Of a DNA stretch of 22,365 nt, positions 1-6,424 are shown in pieces. Position 1 is the first letter of the stretch, and each line of letters opens with the position of its first letter. The position numbers and the translations under genes were made by a program. The notes beneath the pieces were generated by a model that saw nothing but the letters and a program-made list of their open reading frames with translations, was not told where the DNA came from and made no database searches. This DNA is from Longimicrobiales bacterium (GTDB taxonomy: Bacteria; Gemmatimonadota; Gemmatimonadetes; Longimicrobiales; Gaopeijiaceae): NCBI GenBank assembly GCA_028280205.1, contig JANQME010000443.1, forward strand, positions 1 to 22,365. The letters run 5' to 3'.

Positions 1-363
1 GTGCGGACCCGCGTGCACCAGGACGAGGTCGGGTGAGAGGCGCGCGATCGCCTCCGCGTTCGGGCGAAGGAATGTCCCGACCTTTGGGATGTGCGCGACC
101 TCGGCGGGAAAGCGACAGAACGTCGACACGCCCACGACCCGGTCGCCGAGCCCGAGTGCGAACAGATTCTCCGTAATGCCCGGGGACGTGGATACGATGC
201 GCGCGGGGACCCGCTCGACTCCCGTTTGCGCGCCGGCTCCGTGAGGCGCGAGCGCGAAGCCCAGCGCGTGCAACACAAGAAGCGCGTAGGCCGCGCGCAA
301 TATATGCGCATCCCGCACTGGCACACTGGCGCGCGAACGGCTGCAGGAGGCCGGACGGCTCAT
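1..363 (-). CDS. btuF: BtuF-like periplasmic corrinoid/metal-chelate binding protein, partial (C-terminus beyond the window)
   Basis: The minus strand reads open from an ATG at 363 to position 1 (121 codons) with no stop, so only the N-terminus is present. Residues 20-46 form a hydrophobic signal peptide ending near AHGAGAQ-like residues. The mature part has PARIVSTSPGITENLFALG followed by GDRVVGVSTFCRFP and, near the edge, LRPNAEAIARLSPDLVLVH. This is the usual opening of BtuF/FepB-type periplasmic binding proteins, including the first beta-alpha unit and the 'L.PDLV' motif. It starts 19 bases after the adenosyltransferase stop, at the end of a B12-riboswitch-led operon, so corrinoid (B12 or cobinamide) capture for a BtuCD importer is the best guess. 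An iron-chelate or cobalt-chelate binder cannot be excluded because ligand-binding residues are not visible. Confidence 0.8.
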   Translation of the reverse strand, partial: MSRPASCSRSRASVPVRDAHILRAAYALLVLHALGFALAPHGAGAQTGVERVPARIVSTSPGITENLFALGLGDRVVGVSTFCRFPAEVAHIPKVGTFLRPNAEAIARLSPDLVLVHAGPH

Positions 364-382
364 GAGCCCCCCGTCGGAGACG

Positions 383-964
383 CTACCACGCACGCGAGAA
401 GCGGTTGCCCTTCTTCCCCGTGAGGTCTCGAAGCGATCCGCTGACTCCGGCGTCGTGCTCGAGCTTGCGACCGAAGAGCCACAGCAGATCGGACAGCCGA
501 TTCACGTAGGTCAGGATCGACGCCTGAACGTCCACGCCGCTCTCGCGCAGTCGCACGATCGCGCGCTCCGCGCGACGGCAGACTGTGCGTGACACGTCGA
601 ACACGGAGGCTGCCCGGTGCTCCCCCGCGATCGACCAGTCGGCGAGCATTCCCTCGACGGCCTCGAGGCGGTGGACCTCATCGGTCAGTCGGTCGGTGAG
701 CGCCGGGTCGATCACCACCTGCGGCTTCGGGCTCTCGGGCGGCGTCGCCAGCGACGAGCCGATGCGGAAGAGGTCCTGCTGAATGCTCTTCGCCAGGCCC
801 GCCAGCTCGTCGTCGTCGCAGATCGAGCGCGCGAAGCCGAGGGTCGAGTTGAGCTCGTCGATCGTCCCGTACGCCTCGACCCGTAGCTCGGCCTTGGAGA
901 CGCGCACGCCCCCCGCCAGACTCGTCTCGCCTTCGTCACCTCGCATGGTGCTGATGCTTCTCAT
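383..964 (-). CDS. pduO: PduO-type ATP:cob(I)alamin adenosyltransferase
   Basis: The protein has 193 residues, normal for the PduO family. It transfers adenosyl from ATP to the cobalt of cob(I)alamin or cob(I)inamide in the cytosol. Family features seen are the N-terminal GDEGETSLAGGVRVSK (ATP-binding, normally TGDGGTT), the AYGTIDELNSTLGFAR segment, the FRIGSSLATP segment, and the C-terminal CRRAERAIVRL followed by LTYVNRLSDLLWLFGRKLE, which carries the conserved RR.ER and YLNRLSD..F motifs. The ATG at 964 is chosen because GGGAGGG lies just upstream and it overlaps the cbtA stop (ATGA); a longer open frame to 1492 is a shadow of cbtA. The N-terminal glycine loop is slightly divergent (GDEGET), but the rest is intact. 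Its place after CbtB/CbtA and before a BtuF-like protein fits corrinoid salvage. Confidence 0.93.
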   Translation of the reverse strand: MRSISTMRGDEGETSLAGGVRVSKAELRVEAYGTIDELNSTLGFARSICDDDELAGLAKSIQQDLFRIGSSLATPPESPKPQVVIDPALTDRLTDEVHRLEAVEGMLADWSIAGEHRAASVFDVSRTVCRRAERAIVRLRESGVDVQASILTYVNRLSDLLWLFGRKLEHDAGVSGSLRDLTGKKGNRFSRAW

Positions 965-1671
965 GGTTCCCTCCCGATGAGCGAGCCCGGGGCGAATGCC
1001 CGGGCGTACAGGTAGCCGCCGACGGCGCCGAGGATCACCCAGAACACCGCCTGGGTCGCGACCGAGGTCGCAGCGAAGCGTGTGCCCAGCTCGCGCAGCG
1101 CCTCCGTGTCGGGCCGGGGCGCCTGCGGGGCACCGACGACGTGAGGCGCGACGACGACGACCGCCCCGATCACCCACCAACTCCAGCGTCGACCGGCCCG
1201 GGCGAACAGGACGAGTCCGGTCGCCGTGGCCAGCGCCGTGGACGCCCACCACATCTGGGCGGCCACCAGCTCCGCGCCCGCCACCCCGGGCGGTTTGGGC
1301 GGAAGACCGAGCGCGGGGGCGAGAGCGAAGCACGCGAAGCCGCCGAGCCCCAGGAGCAGGCCGCGCCGAGCATCGACCGACAGCGAGAGCAGCGAGGCCA
1401 CCCCGAACAGGAGCGCTGCATAGGCGATGCCCGTGAGCACTGTGCCCAGTACCGTGAAGCCCAGCCTCTCGGCTCCATCTGCCGGGGTCCATTCCCCTGT
1501 CCCGTCTTCGTCTGCCACGGCCCCGTGATGGCCCACGTGGCTGACCGCTTCGAGCTCTTCGGCGATCGTGATCAGCGGTCGCACCGCGACCTGCTGCACG
1601 GCCGCGAGAGCGAGGCCGGAGACGATGCCGGCGAAGACGACGACGGAGATGAGGTTGCGAAAATCGTCCAC
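961..1671 (-). CDS. cbtA: CbtA-type cobalt transporter subunit
   Basis: This is a 236-residue membrane protein with about six hydrophobic segments (roughly residues 5-30, 72-97, 103-125, 135-158, 164-182 and 202-225). The loop after segment 1 carries a histidine cluster (SHVGHH). The segment ALGLPPKPPG matches the LPPE.PG signature that I associate with CbtA. CbtA and the small CbtB are known from comparative genomics as a predicted cobalt uptake system typically preceded by B12 riboswitches, and here cbtB lies immediately upstream (9-base gap) behind such a riboswitch. The start is a GTG at 1671 with only a weak ribosome-binding site, suggesting coupling to cbtB. The stop overlaps the adenosyltransferase start by four bases. 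Confidence 0.88.
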   Translation of the reverse strand: MDDFRNLISVVVFAGIVSGLALAAVQQVAVRPLITIAEELEAVSHVGHHGAVADEDGTGEWTPADGAERLGFTVLGTVLTGIAYAALLFGVASLLSLSVDARRGLLLGLGGFACFALAPALGLPPKPPGVAGAELVAAQMWWASTALATATGLVLFARAGRRWSWWVIGAVVVVAPHVVGAPQAPRPDTEALRELGTRFAATSVATQAVFWVILGAVGGYLYARAFAPGSLIGREP

Positions 1672-1680
1672 GGGTGAGGC

Positions 1681-1869
1681 TCAGTGGCAGGGAAAGCCGT
1701 TCGCGTGCCGGGTGTCGTGCGCACCGTTGTGCACGGCGGGGATCTGCACGAACCCGACAGCGAAGAGGAGGAGGAGGCCGATGGCGATCGTGGCCATCGC
1801 GGGGAGGGTTTTCGTGTGTGTCGACGGGTGCGCCGACGCGCCGGTCGGCAGCGTTCTGGATGTCGCCAT
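1681..1869 (-). CDS. cbtB: CbtB-type small cobalt transporter subunit
   Basis: This 62-residue protein has one membrane span (about residues 25-44) and a C-terminal histidine/cysteine tail, HNGAHDTRHANGFPCH. That tail is the hallmark of CbtB, which I know as VHN.AHD.RH...FPCH and which is thought to bind cobalt at the membrane surface. An AGGAGA ribosome-binding site precedes the ATG at 1869. It lies 21 bases after the PepSY gene and directly before cbtA, the expected CbtB-CbtA pair. The long frames on the opposite strand across this region are GC-rich shadows. Confidence 0.92.
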   Translation of the reverse strand: MATSRTLPTGASAHPSTHTKTLPAMATIAIGLLLLFAVGFVQIPAVHNGAHDTRHANGFPCH

Positions 1870-1890
1870 GTCGTGTTCTCCTGTTGGGAG

Positions 1891-3657
1891 TCAGAGTTGC
1901 CCGAGGCGAGACGTCGTCGGCGCGGGCGAGGGGGTTGAAGATGAAGGCGCGCGGTGGCCGGGTTCGACGGGGTTCGCCACGTCGCTCAGACCTCCGCCTG
2001 CGGATGCCGCCGGCTCGGTAACCGTCCGCCGGGCGAAGGCCTTGCCGTGGCGTCGAAGACGACGCCAGGAAGGCAGTAGGGTCGTGGCCGAGACCACCAG
2101 GCCACCCAGGCTAAGCAGGATGACGACCAGGTCCCACCACGGACGCGCGTTGTACAGCCCGGGGAAGTCGAGGCTGTGCAGCCCCTGGTACAGCCAGCGG
2201 TTCAGACGCACGCCTGGTCGGGACGCCAGCGCGATCGTTCCACGGCGAGGATCGAAGTAGATGCGGGTGTCCAGAGAGTCCGCGTACGCCACGCGGAGCA
2301 CCGGGAGCGGTCGCTCGCCAGGGCGTCCGTAGTAGTAAGCGTCGTACGCGTGGATCCAGGTGGCCTCTTCCACGTCGACGCCCGGCATGACCGCCCGTGC
2401 GACCCGCTCCATGGAAGCGTCGTCGAAGCGCTCGAAGGCGCCGGACGAGGGGTCGAGCGCAGAGACGAGGAGGGGAGTGAACGGAGCGGTGTCTTCGTTC
2501 GGGGCGTCCTCGTGGTCCGAGAGCGGGCCGAAGCCGTCGACCGTCCAGTACGGCGCGCCCTGGAAGAAGGAGAGCGTCAGCTCGCGGGGCGTGGTGCTGC
2601 GGCCGAGCTCTTCGACCGCGGAGCGTATCGTCTCCGCCGTCATCCCCTCCGTGCGTGGCTCGCCCGAGACGATCCGCCGCTGCTCTACGCCGTCGCTCCC
2701 GTACTCCGACCACGCGAACGGACCCATCGACAGGAGGCCGCTGAACGTCCACGTGAATGCGAGGACGCCGAAGGCCAGGCCGGTGTAGTGGTGCCACCAG
2801 AGCAGGCCGCTGTAGGGCGTGCGCGTCCCTCCGCGCCGGCGTCGGTAGCGCGCCGACGGCGACCACTGGAAGAGGCCGACGACGAGGCCGCTGAGGCACA
2901 TCACGCATCCGACACCGGAGGTGACGAGGATCACCCACGTCCAGATGGGTCCGTGCCGACGGAGCATGGGCAGGTAGAGCCAGTGCGTTACGGGTCCGAG
3001 GTAGCCCCAGAAGCGCTCGCTGCGGGTCGTCTGCATCACCACCTCGCCCGTGCGGGTCGAGATGTAGACGACGGTACCATCCGGGTCGCCGAGCCGGACG
3101 CGGTGCAGGGGGAGGTGTGTCCGGGAGGGATTCTGCAGGGTCCACTGGTCGGACCGGCCGAGGAGACGGTCGTAGGACGGCGTGCCGACGCCGGAGCTCC
3201 ACTTCATGGCCACGGCCATCGCCCGCTCGGGGCCCACCTCGCCGAGCGGGCTGCCGTCGTCCGCGAAGACCACGGACGGGTGCGACCGGCCCAGACGGTA
3301 GACCGGACGCCCCTCGAGCATGCCGAGCACGATACCCGCCGCACTCCTCGCCCCCGCCGCTGTCGCCGCCTCCGCCGGGGTCAGGCGCAGCCGCTCGACG
3401 TCGAGGAGCTCGGCGTGCGCGAGCCGCTCGGCGACCGTCACGGTCGGCATCCGGTGGTACATCATGACGATTCCCGAGGCGAACCAGGCCACGAAGAGCA
3501 GACCGCACGCGATGCCGAGCCAGCGGTGCACGTAGATGAACCACACGCGCCACGATGCGCGGTGCCGTGCCGTACGGTCGATTGGATTCGCCACCGATGT
3601 GCGGTGGGGGAGCGCCGCGGTCCGGATCTCGAGGACGCCGCTCTCGCGACGCGCCAC
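1891..3657 (-). CDS. PepSY-associated transmembrane protein (possible inner-membrane metal or corrinoid reductase)
   Basis: This protein of about 588 residues belongs to the PepSY-TM family (PiuB/FoxB-like). Four membrane spans are visible, at about residues 38-66 (with VHRWLGIACG), 225-250, 275-300 (with WWHHYTGLAFG) and near the C-terminus (DLVVILLSLGGLVV). Large periplasmic PepSY-like stretches lie between them. The HRW.G and HHYTG histidines are typical of the family, whose FoxB member is reported to be a heme-containing ferric-siderophore reductase. It is the first gene after a cobalamin riboswitch and precedes cbtB, cbtA and the adenosyltransferase, so I infer a role in reducing or handling cobalt or corrinoid rather than iron. 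The GTG start at 3657 is a compromise. Upstream in-frame ATGs (to 3879) lie inside the riboswitch aptamer and are rejected. A second candidate is a GTG at 3594. The C-terminal 30 residues are a low-complexity Ser/Pro/Thr tail. Confidence 0.85.
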   Translation of the reverse strand: MARRESGVLEIRTAALPHRTSVANPIDRTARHRASWRVWFIYVHRWLGIACGLLFVAWFASGIVMMYHRMPTVTVAERLAHAELLDVERLRLTPAEAATAAGARSAAGIVLGMLEGRPVYRLGRSHPSVVFADDGSPLGEVGPERAMAVAMKWSSGVGTPSYDRLLGRSDQWTLQNPSRTHLPLHRVRLGDPDGTVVYISTRTGEVVMQTTRSERFWGYLGPVTHWLYLPMLRRHGPIWTWVILVTSGVGCVMCLSGLVVGLFQWSPSARYRRRRGGTRTPYSGLLWWHHYTGLAFGVLAFTWTFSGLLSMGPFAWSEYGSDGVEQRRIVSGEPRTEGMTAETIRSAVEELGRSTTPRELTLSFFQGAPYWTVDGFGPLSDHEDAPNEDTAPFTPLLVSALDPSSGAFERFDDASMERVARAVMPGVDVEEATWIHAYDAYYYGRPGERPLPVLRVAYADSLDTRIYFDPRRGTIALASRPGVRLNRWLYQGLHSLDFPGLYNARPWWDLVVILLSLGGLVVSATTLLPSWRRLRRHGKAFARRTVTEPAASAGGGLSDVANPVEPGHRAPSSSTPSPAPTTSRLGQL

Positions 3658-3700
3658 CGGCTGTCGGCGCCACCCCGCTCCCCTCCCTCGAAGGGTTGAT
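3655..3700 (-). promoter_or_regulatory. Riboswitch expression platform: hairpin over the ribosome-binding region of the PepSY operon
   Basis: Downstream of the minus-strand aptamer, the RNA reads CCCTTCGAGGG (3695-3685) followed directly by AGGGGAGCGGGGTG. The short stem contains part of the purine-rich Shine-Dalgarno stretch GAGGGAGGGGAG. There is no run of U residues, which favours control of translation initiation over transcription termination. The plus-strand riboswitch has almost the same element. Confidence 0.5.
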
Positions 3701-3715
3701 GCGGGCGCGCACGGG

Positions 3716-3876
3716 GCCGGTCTCCTGACTCGCGGCGGGTACCGGCGCCTTCCCATCCCGGTCGTCGGGACAGTGGCTTCCTGCCGGACCACTCCGAGAC
3801 GCCTCTCTCGACGCGTCTCGCACCTCTCACAGTGGCGGGGCCGTGCCGGACTTTCACCGGCTTCCAACAGCGACCC
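3716..3876 (-). ncRNA. Cobalamin (B12) riboswitch aptamer controlling the PepSY-cbtB-cbtA-pduO-btuF operon
   Basis: Read on the minus strand, the element contains the conserved cobalamin-aptamer blocks in order: GGAAGCCGGTGAAAGTCCGG (3865-3846), CCCCGCCACTGTGAG (3840-3826), a variable arm, a second GCCACTG (3777-3771) followed by GGGATGGGAAGG (3759-3748), and GCGAGTCAGGAGACCGGCC (about 3733-3715), the B12 box. The closing stem can form between GGTC near 3875 and GACC near 3721. The aptamer lies 60 bases upstream of the PepSY start. Adenosylcobalamin binding is expected to repress the operon. Confidence 0.95.
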
Positions 3877-4065
3877 CATACGCTCTTGTACTCGGGCACA
3901 ACGTGCGGGGCGGGGGCGTCCCGCGCAATCCGAAGATCGCGGCCGAGTCCTGGGCGAGGTCTCCGATGAGGCCCGTCGCGTTCGCTCAACCCCTCCCTGA
4001 GCGGCGGCAGAGCGCGAGCTTCGCCCGCTTGCCCGGCGGTGCGGCTCCTGTCATCGTCCTGCCCC
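3877..4065. other. Divergent intergenic core between the two riboswitches, presumed promoters
   Basis: These roughly 190 bases lie between the two divergent aptamers and must hold both promoters. On the plus strand, TTGCCC (4029-4034) and CATCGT (4052-4057), 17 bases apart, are a poor but correctly placed candidate. On the minus strand, TATGGG near 3880-3875 lies at the very 5' edge of the aptamer. I see no convincing sigma-70 consensus and no open frame that looks real. Confidence 0.35.
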
Positions 4066-4218
4066 GAGGGGGTCACCGGAAGCCGGTACGAAGCCGGCGC
4101 GGCCCCGCCACTGTGAGAGGCCCGGGCCCGAGGCCCGGTATCAGCCGTCCGCGGGCCACTGGGTGCGATCCCGGGAAGGTCGGACGACTCGCCTCGAGCC
4201 AGGAGACGCGGCCTCCTC
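4066..4218 (+). ncRNA. Cobalamin (B12) riboswitch aptamer controlling the cbiB-cobC-cobQ operon
   Basis: Conserved cobalamin-aptamer blocks occur in order: CCGGAAGCCGGTACGAAGCC (4076-4095), CCCCGCCACTGTGAGAGG (4103-4120), a GC-rich arm, GGCCACTGGGTGCGATCCCGGGAAGG (about 4154-4179, in two parts), and the B12 box GCCAGGAGAC (4198-4207). GAGG (4066-4069) can pair with CCTC near 4212-4218 to close the structure. It lies directly upstream of the plus-strand cobalamin genes and is divergent from the other B12 riboswitch. Confidence 0.95.
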
Positions 4219-4230
4219 GTGCGCTACACG

Positions 4231-4249
4231 TCCCTCGAGGGAAGGGGTG
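4231..4249 (+). promoter_or_regulatory. Riboswitch expression platform: palindromic hairpin carrying a Shine-Dalgarno and GTG
   Basis: TCCCTCGAGGGA (4231-4242) is a perfect 12-base palindrome that continues into AGGGG and a GTG at 4247. The purine stretch GAGGGAAGGGG would be a good ribosome-binding site for that GTG, which is in frame with cbiB. No U-run follows. Together with the near-identical element on the other strand (3695-3681), this suggests translational control by sequestering the ribosome-binding site. Confidence 0.5.
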
Positions 4250-4303
4250 TGCTGCCTCCGGGGAGTAGGGATCGCTTCGCGGGCGGCGTGCTCCTCCGAG
4301 TCC

Positions 4304-5296
4304 ATGCTCATTCCACCCCGTTCCAGGATCGTCGCGGTCGCTGGAGCCCTGGTGCTGGATCGGGTCGTCGGCCAGCCGCGGCTCCACCCGGTTCGAGCGA
4401 TCGGGTCGCTGCTCGACGCGGCACGCAGGAGGAGGCGCGCCCGTTCCGATCTCGGTGCCCTGTGCGAGGGCGCGGCGGCGGTGGTCGGAGTCGCGGCGCT
4501 CGGCGCCGCGGTGGCAGGGCTGTTGGGCGGAAGACGTCTCCGGCGTGCGATCGGCCGGCCCGGGGCCGCCGTGGTCGAAGCGGTCGCGCTCCAGCCTGCG
4601 CTCGCGCTCGAGGCGCTTCTGGAGGCGGGTGCCGGCGTCGCCGCAGCGCTCCGCTCGGACGATCTTCCGACCGCGCGACAGCGCCTGGCTCGGGATCTGG
4701 TGAGTCGCGACACGAGCGCTCTCGACGAACGGCTCGTCGCCTCGGCGGCGATCGAGTCCATGGCCGAGAACTTCTGCGATTCGGTGGTCGCGCCTGTCTG
4801 CGCCTTCCTCGTGGGAGGTCTGCCCGGTGCGTGGGCGTACCGGGTGGTGAACACGGCCGACGCGATGTTCGGGTATCGAACGCCCGACCTCTTCTGGTAC
4901 GGGAAGAGCGCGGCTCGCGCCGATGACGTGCTGAACCTCGTCCCCGCGCGGCTGTCCGCGTTGCTGCTCCTGGGAGCCGGGACGGGCAGGATCGCCGGTT
5001 CGGCGGAGTCGAGCGCAGCCCTACGCTTCCGACGGGTGCTGGACGCCCTCCCCGAAGAGGCGCGGCGCGCGGCCGGACCCAACGCTGGCTGGCCCATGGC
5101 CGCCGCGGCGCTCCTGCTCGGCGTTCGCCTCGAGAAGCCGGGGGTCTACGTGCTGAACGCCGCGGGTGCGGCTCCGCGTGCGGCCGACATCGAACGAGCG
5201 GCCGTGCTCATCCGACGAGCCGCCTGGCTGGCCGTGGCTCTCGCAGCTGCGGCGTCCCTGCCTGCGTCGCACGCGAAGCCGTCCGCCGCGCCATGA
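4304..5296 (+). CDS. cbiB: Adenosylcobinamide-phosphate synthase CbiB/CobD
   Basis: This 330-residue polytopic membrane protein attaches the aminopropanol (phosphate) arm to adenosylcobyric acid. Family features are the N-terminal LVLDRVVGQPRLHPVRAIG (usually LD...G.P....HPV...G), SAAIESMAENFCDSVVAPV (the highly conserved ES.AEN..D...AP block), AYRVVNTADAMFGYR (R..NT.DAM.GY), ADDVLNLVPARL and GPNAGWPMAAAA (PN.G.PMAA). All key blocks are intact and the length is normal. ATG 4304 is chosen from family alignment, though it has no good ribosome-binding site. The in-frame GTG at 4247, right behind a Shine-Dalgarno in the riboswitch hairpin, is a serious alternative that adds 19 residues. The stop overlaps the next gene by four bases (ATGA). 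Confidence 0.93.
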   Translation: MLIPPRSRIVAVAGALVLDRVVGQPRLHPVRAIGSLLDAARRRRRARSDLGALCEGAAAVVGVAALGAAVAGLLGGRRLRRAIGRPGAAVVEAVALQPALALEALLEAGAGVAAALRSDDLPTARQRLARDLVSRDTSALDERLVASAAIESMAENFCDSVVAPVCAFLVGGLPGAWAYRVVNTADAMFGYRTPDLFWYGKSAARADDVLNLVPARLSALLLLGAGTGRIAGSAESSAALRFRRVLDALPEEARRAAGPNAGWPMAAAALLLGVRLEKPGVYVLNAAGAAPRAADIERAAVLIRRAAWLAVALAAAASLPASHAKPSAAP

Positions 5297-6423
5297 GCTG
5301 GTCGCCTCCGCCCCACGATCCCCGGCTCGTCCTGCTGGAGCCCGAGTTCCATGGCGGGCCAGGCTTCGAGACCGACGAGGGTCTTCCACCGGTCTTGGCG
5401 GATCTCAGCACCAACGTGAATCCGTTCCTCCCCGACGAGGCGGTTCGCCGGGCGGCCGCCGACGTGCCTCTCGGCGTCTATCCCGATCCGGAGTCCCGTG
5501 AGGCGAGGATGGAGCTCGGCCGATTCTGGGGCGTTCCGCCGGAGCGAATGCTCCTCGCTCCGGGTGCCGCCGACCTCGTTCACCGTGTCGCCCGGTGCTG
5601 GGCAGGACCGGGCGTGTCGGCCCTGATCGCGGGACCGACCTTCGGAGAGTACGGGCACGCGCTGCGGCTGTACGGCACCCGGACGCGCGAAGTGCGGGGA
5701 GGCGCGCCGAGCTTCGCGCTGCCTGTCGACGATCTCGTGGCCGTGATCCGAGCCGAACGTCCGACCCTGGTCTTCCTCTGCACGCCGAACAACCCGACCG
5801 GAGAGGCGCTCGATGCGGACGCGGTCCGCGCAGTGGCCGAGGCCGTGCCCGCGGGCACACTGCTCGTCCTCGACGAGTCCTACCGCTCCTTCGCGGAGGG
5901 GGGTCTGGTGCCGCCGCACCTTCCCCACGACGACCGGGTCCTCCACGTCCGCTCCTTCACCAAGGATCTCGGACTGCCCGGACTTCGGATCGCGGTGGCC
6001 GTGGGCGCGTCCGAAGTCCTGAGGCCGCTCGCGCGTGCGGCGCCGCCCTGGTCCGTGGCGGGACCCGCACAGGCCGCGCTCCGAGCCGCGCTCCTGCCGG
6101 CGTCCCAGGCAGCTCTGGAACGGTCGATGGCCCGGATCCGTGCTCGGCGGGAGCGACTGGCTGCGGCGGTCGCCAGCCGGGGGTGGGCGCCGCTCCCTTC
6201 CTCGACGGGCTTCTTCCTTTCGGAGGTCCGGGCGGCCGAGGACGTCGCCCGGTCGCTTCGTCTGGAGGGGGTGCGCGTCAGGACGTGCGACTCCTTCGGC
6301 CTGCCGAACCACATCCGGGTCGGCGTGCCCGACGAAGACGAAGAGGCCGTCTTCCTCGAGGCGCTCGACCGGATCCGAGCGCGCGCGAGGGGCGTGCACC
6401 TGTCGTCGCGTACCGAGGGCTGA
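5293..6423 (+). CDS. cobC: CobC/CobD-type PLP enzyme, L-threonine-O-3-phosphate decarboxylase-like
   Basis: This 376-residue fold-type I PLP enzyme resembles histidinol-phosphate aminotransferases and threonine-phosphate decarboxylase. It would supply the (R)-1-amino-2-propanol O-phosphate linker used by CbiB. The N-terminal LSTNVNPFLP is the usual N.NP.GP substrate motif of this group. TPNNPTGE (about residues 164-171), VLDESYRSFA (the PLP-binding Asp and Tyr) and SFTKDLGLPGLRIA with Lys224 as the Schiff-base lysine are all present, and a conserved NHIRVGV with its arginine lies near the C-terminus. It overlaps cbiB by four bases and is followed within two bases by cobQ, so the three genes are one translation-coupled unit. 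A plain histidinol-phosphate aminotransferase is possible by sequence, but the location argues against it. Confidence 0.88.
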   Translation: MSWSPPPHDPRLVLLEPEFHGGPGFETDEGLPPVLADLSTNVNPFLPDEAVRRAAADVPLGVYPDPESREARMELGRFWGVPPERMLLAPGAADLVHRVARCWAGPGVSALIAGPTFGEYGHALRLYGTRTREVRGGAPSFALPVDDLVAVIRAERPTLVFLCTPNNPTGEALDADAVRAVAEAVPAGTLLVLDESYRSFAEGGLVPPHLPHDDRVLHVRSFTKDLGLPGLRIAVAVGASEVLRPLARAAPPWSVAGPAQAALRAALLPASQAALERSMARIRARRERLAAAVASRGWAPLPSSTGFFLSEVRAAEDVARSLRLEGVRVRTCDSFGLPNHIRVGVPDEDEEAVFLEALDRIRARARGVHLSSRTEG

Positions 6424-6424
6424 C

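Noticed and set aside
2111..3823. Long minus-strand open frame of 570 codons, and a 507-codon plus-strand frame at 2176-3699, across the PepSY gene
   Set aside because: Both translate to Arg/Pro/Ala-rich sequence with no family motifs and no membrane pattern. They are shadows of the real PepSY frame in GC-rich DNA.
3658..3879. Upstream extension of the PepSY frame to an ATG at 3879
   Set aside because: The extension lies wholly in the cobalamin aptamer and encodes no family sequence, so the ATG is not a credible start.
4163..4303. Upstream extension of the cbiB frame to an ATG at 4163
   Set aside because: That ATG is inside the aptamer core. Only GTG 4247, at the hairpin, remains a reasonable alternative.
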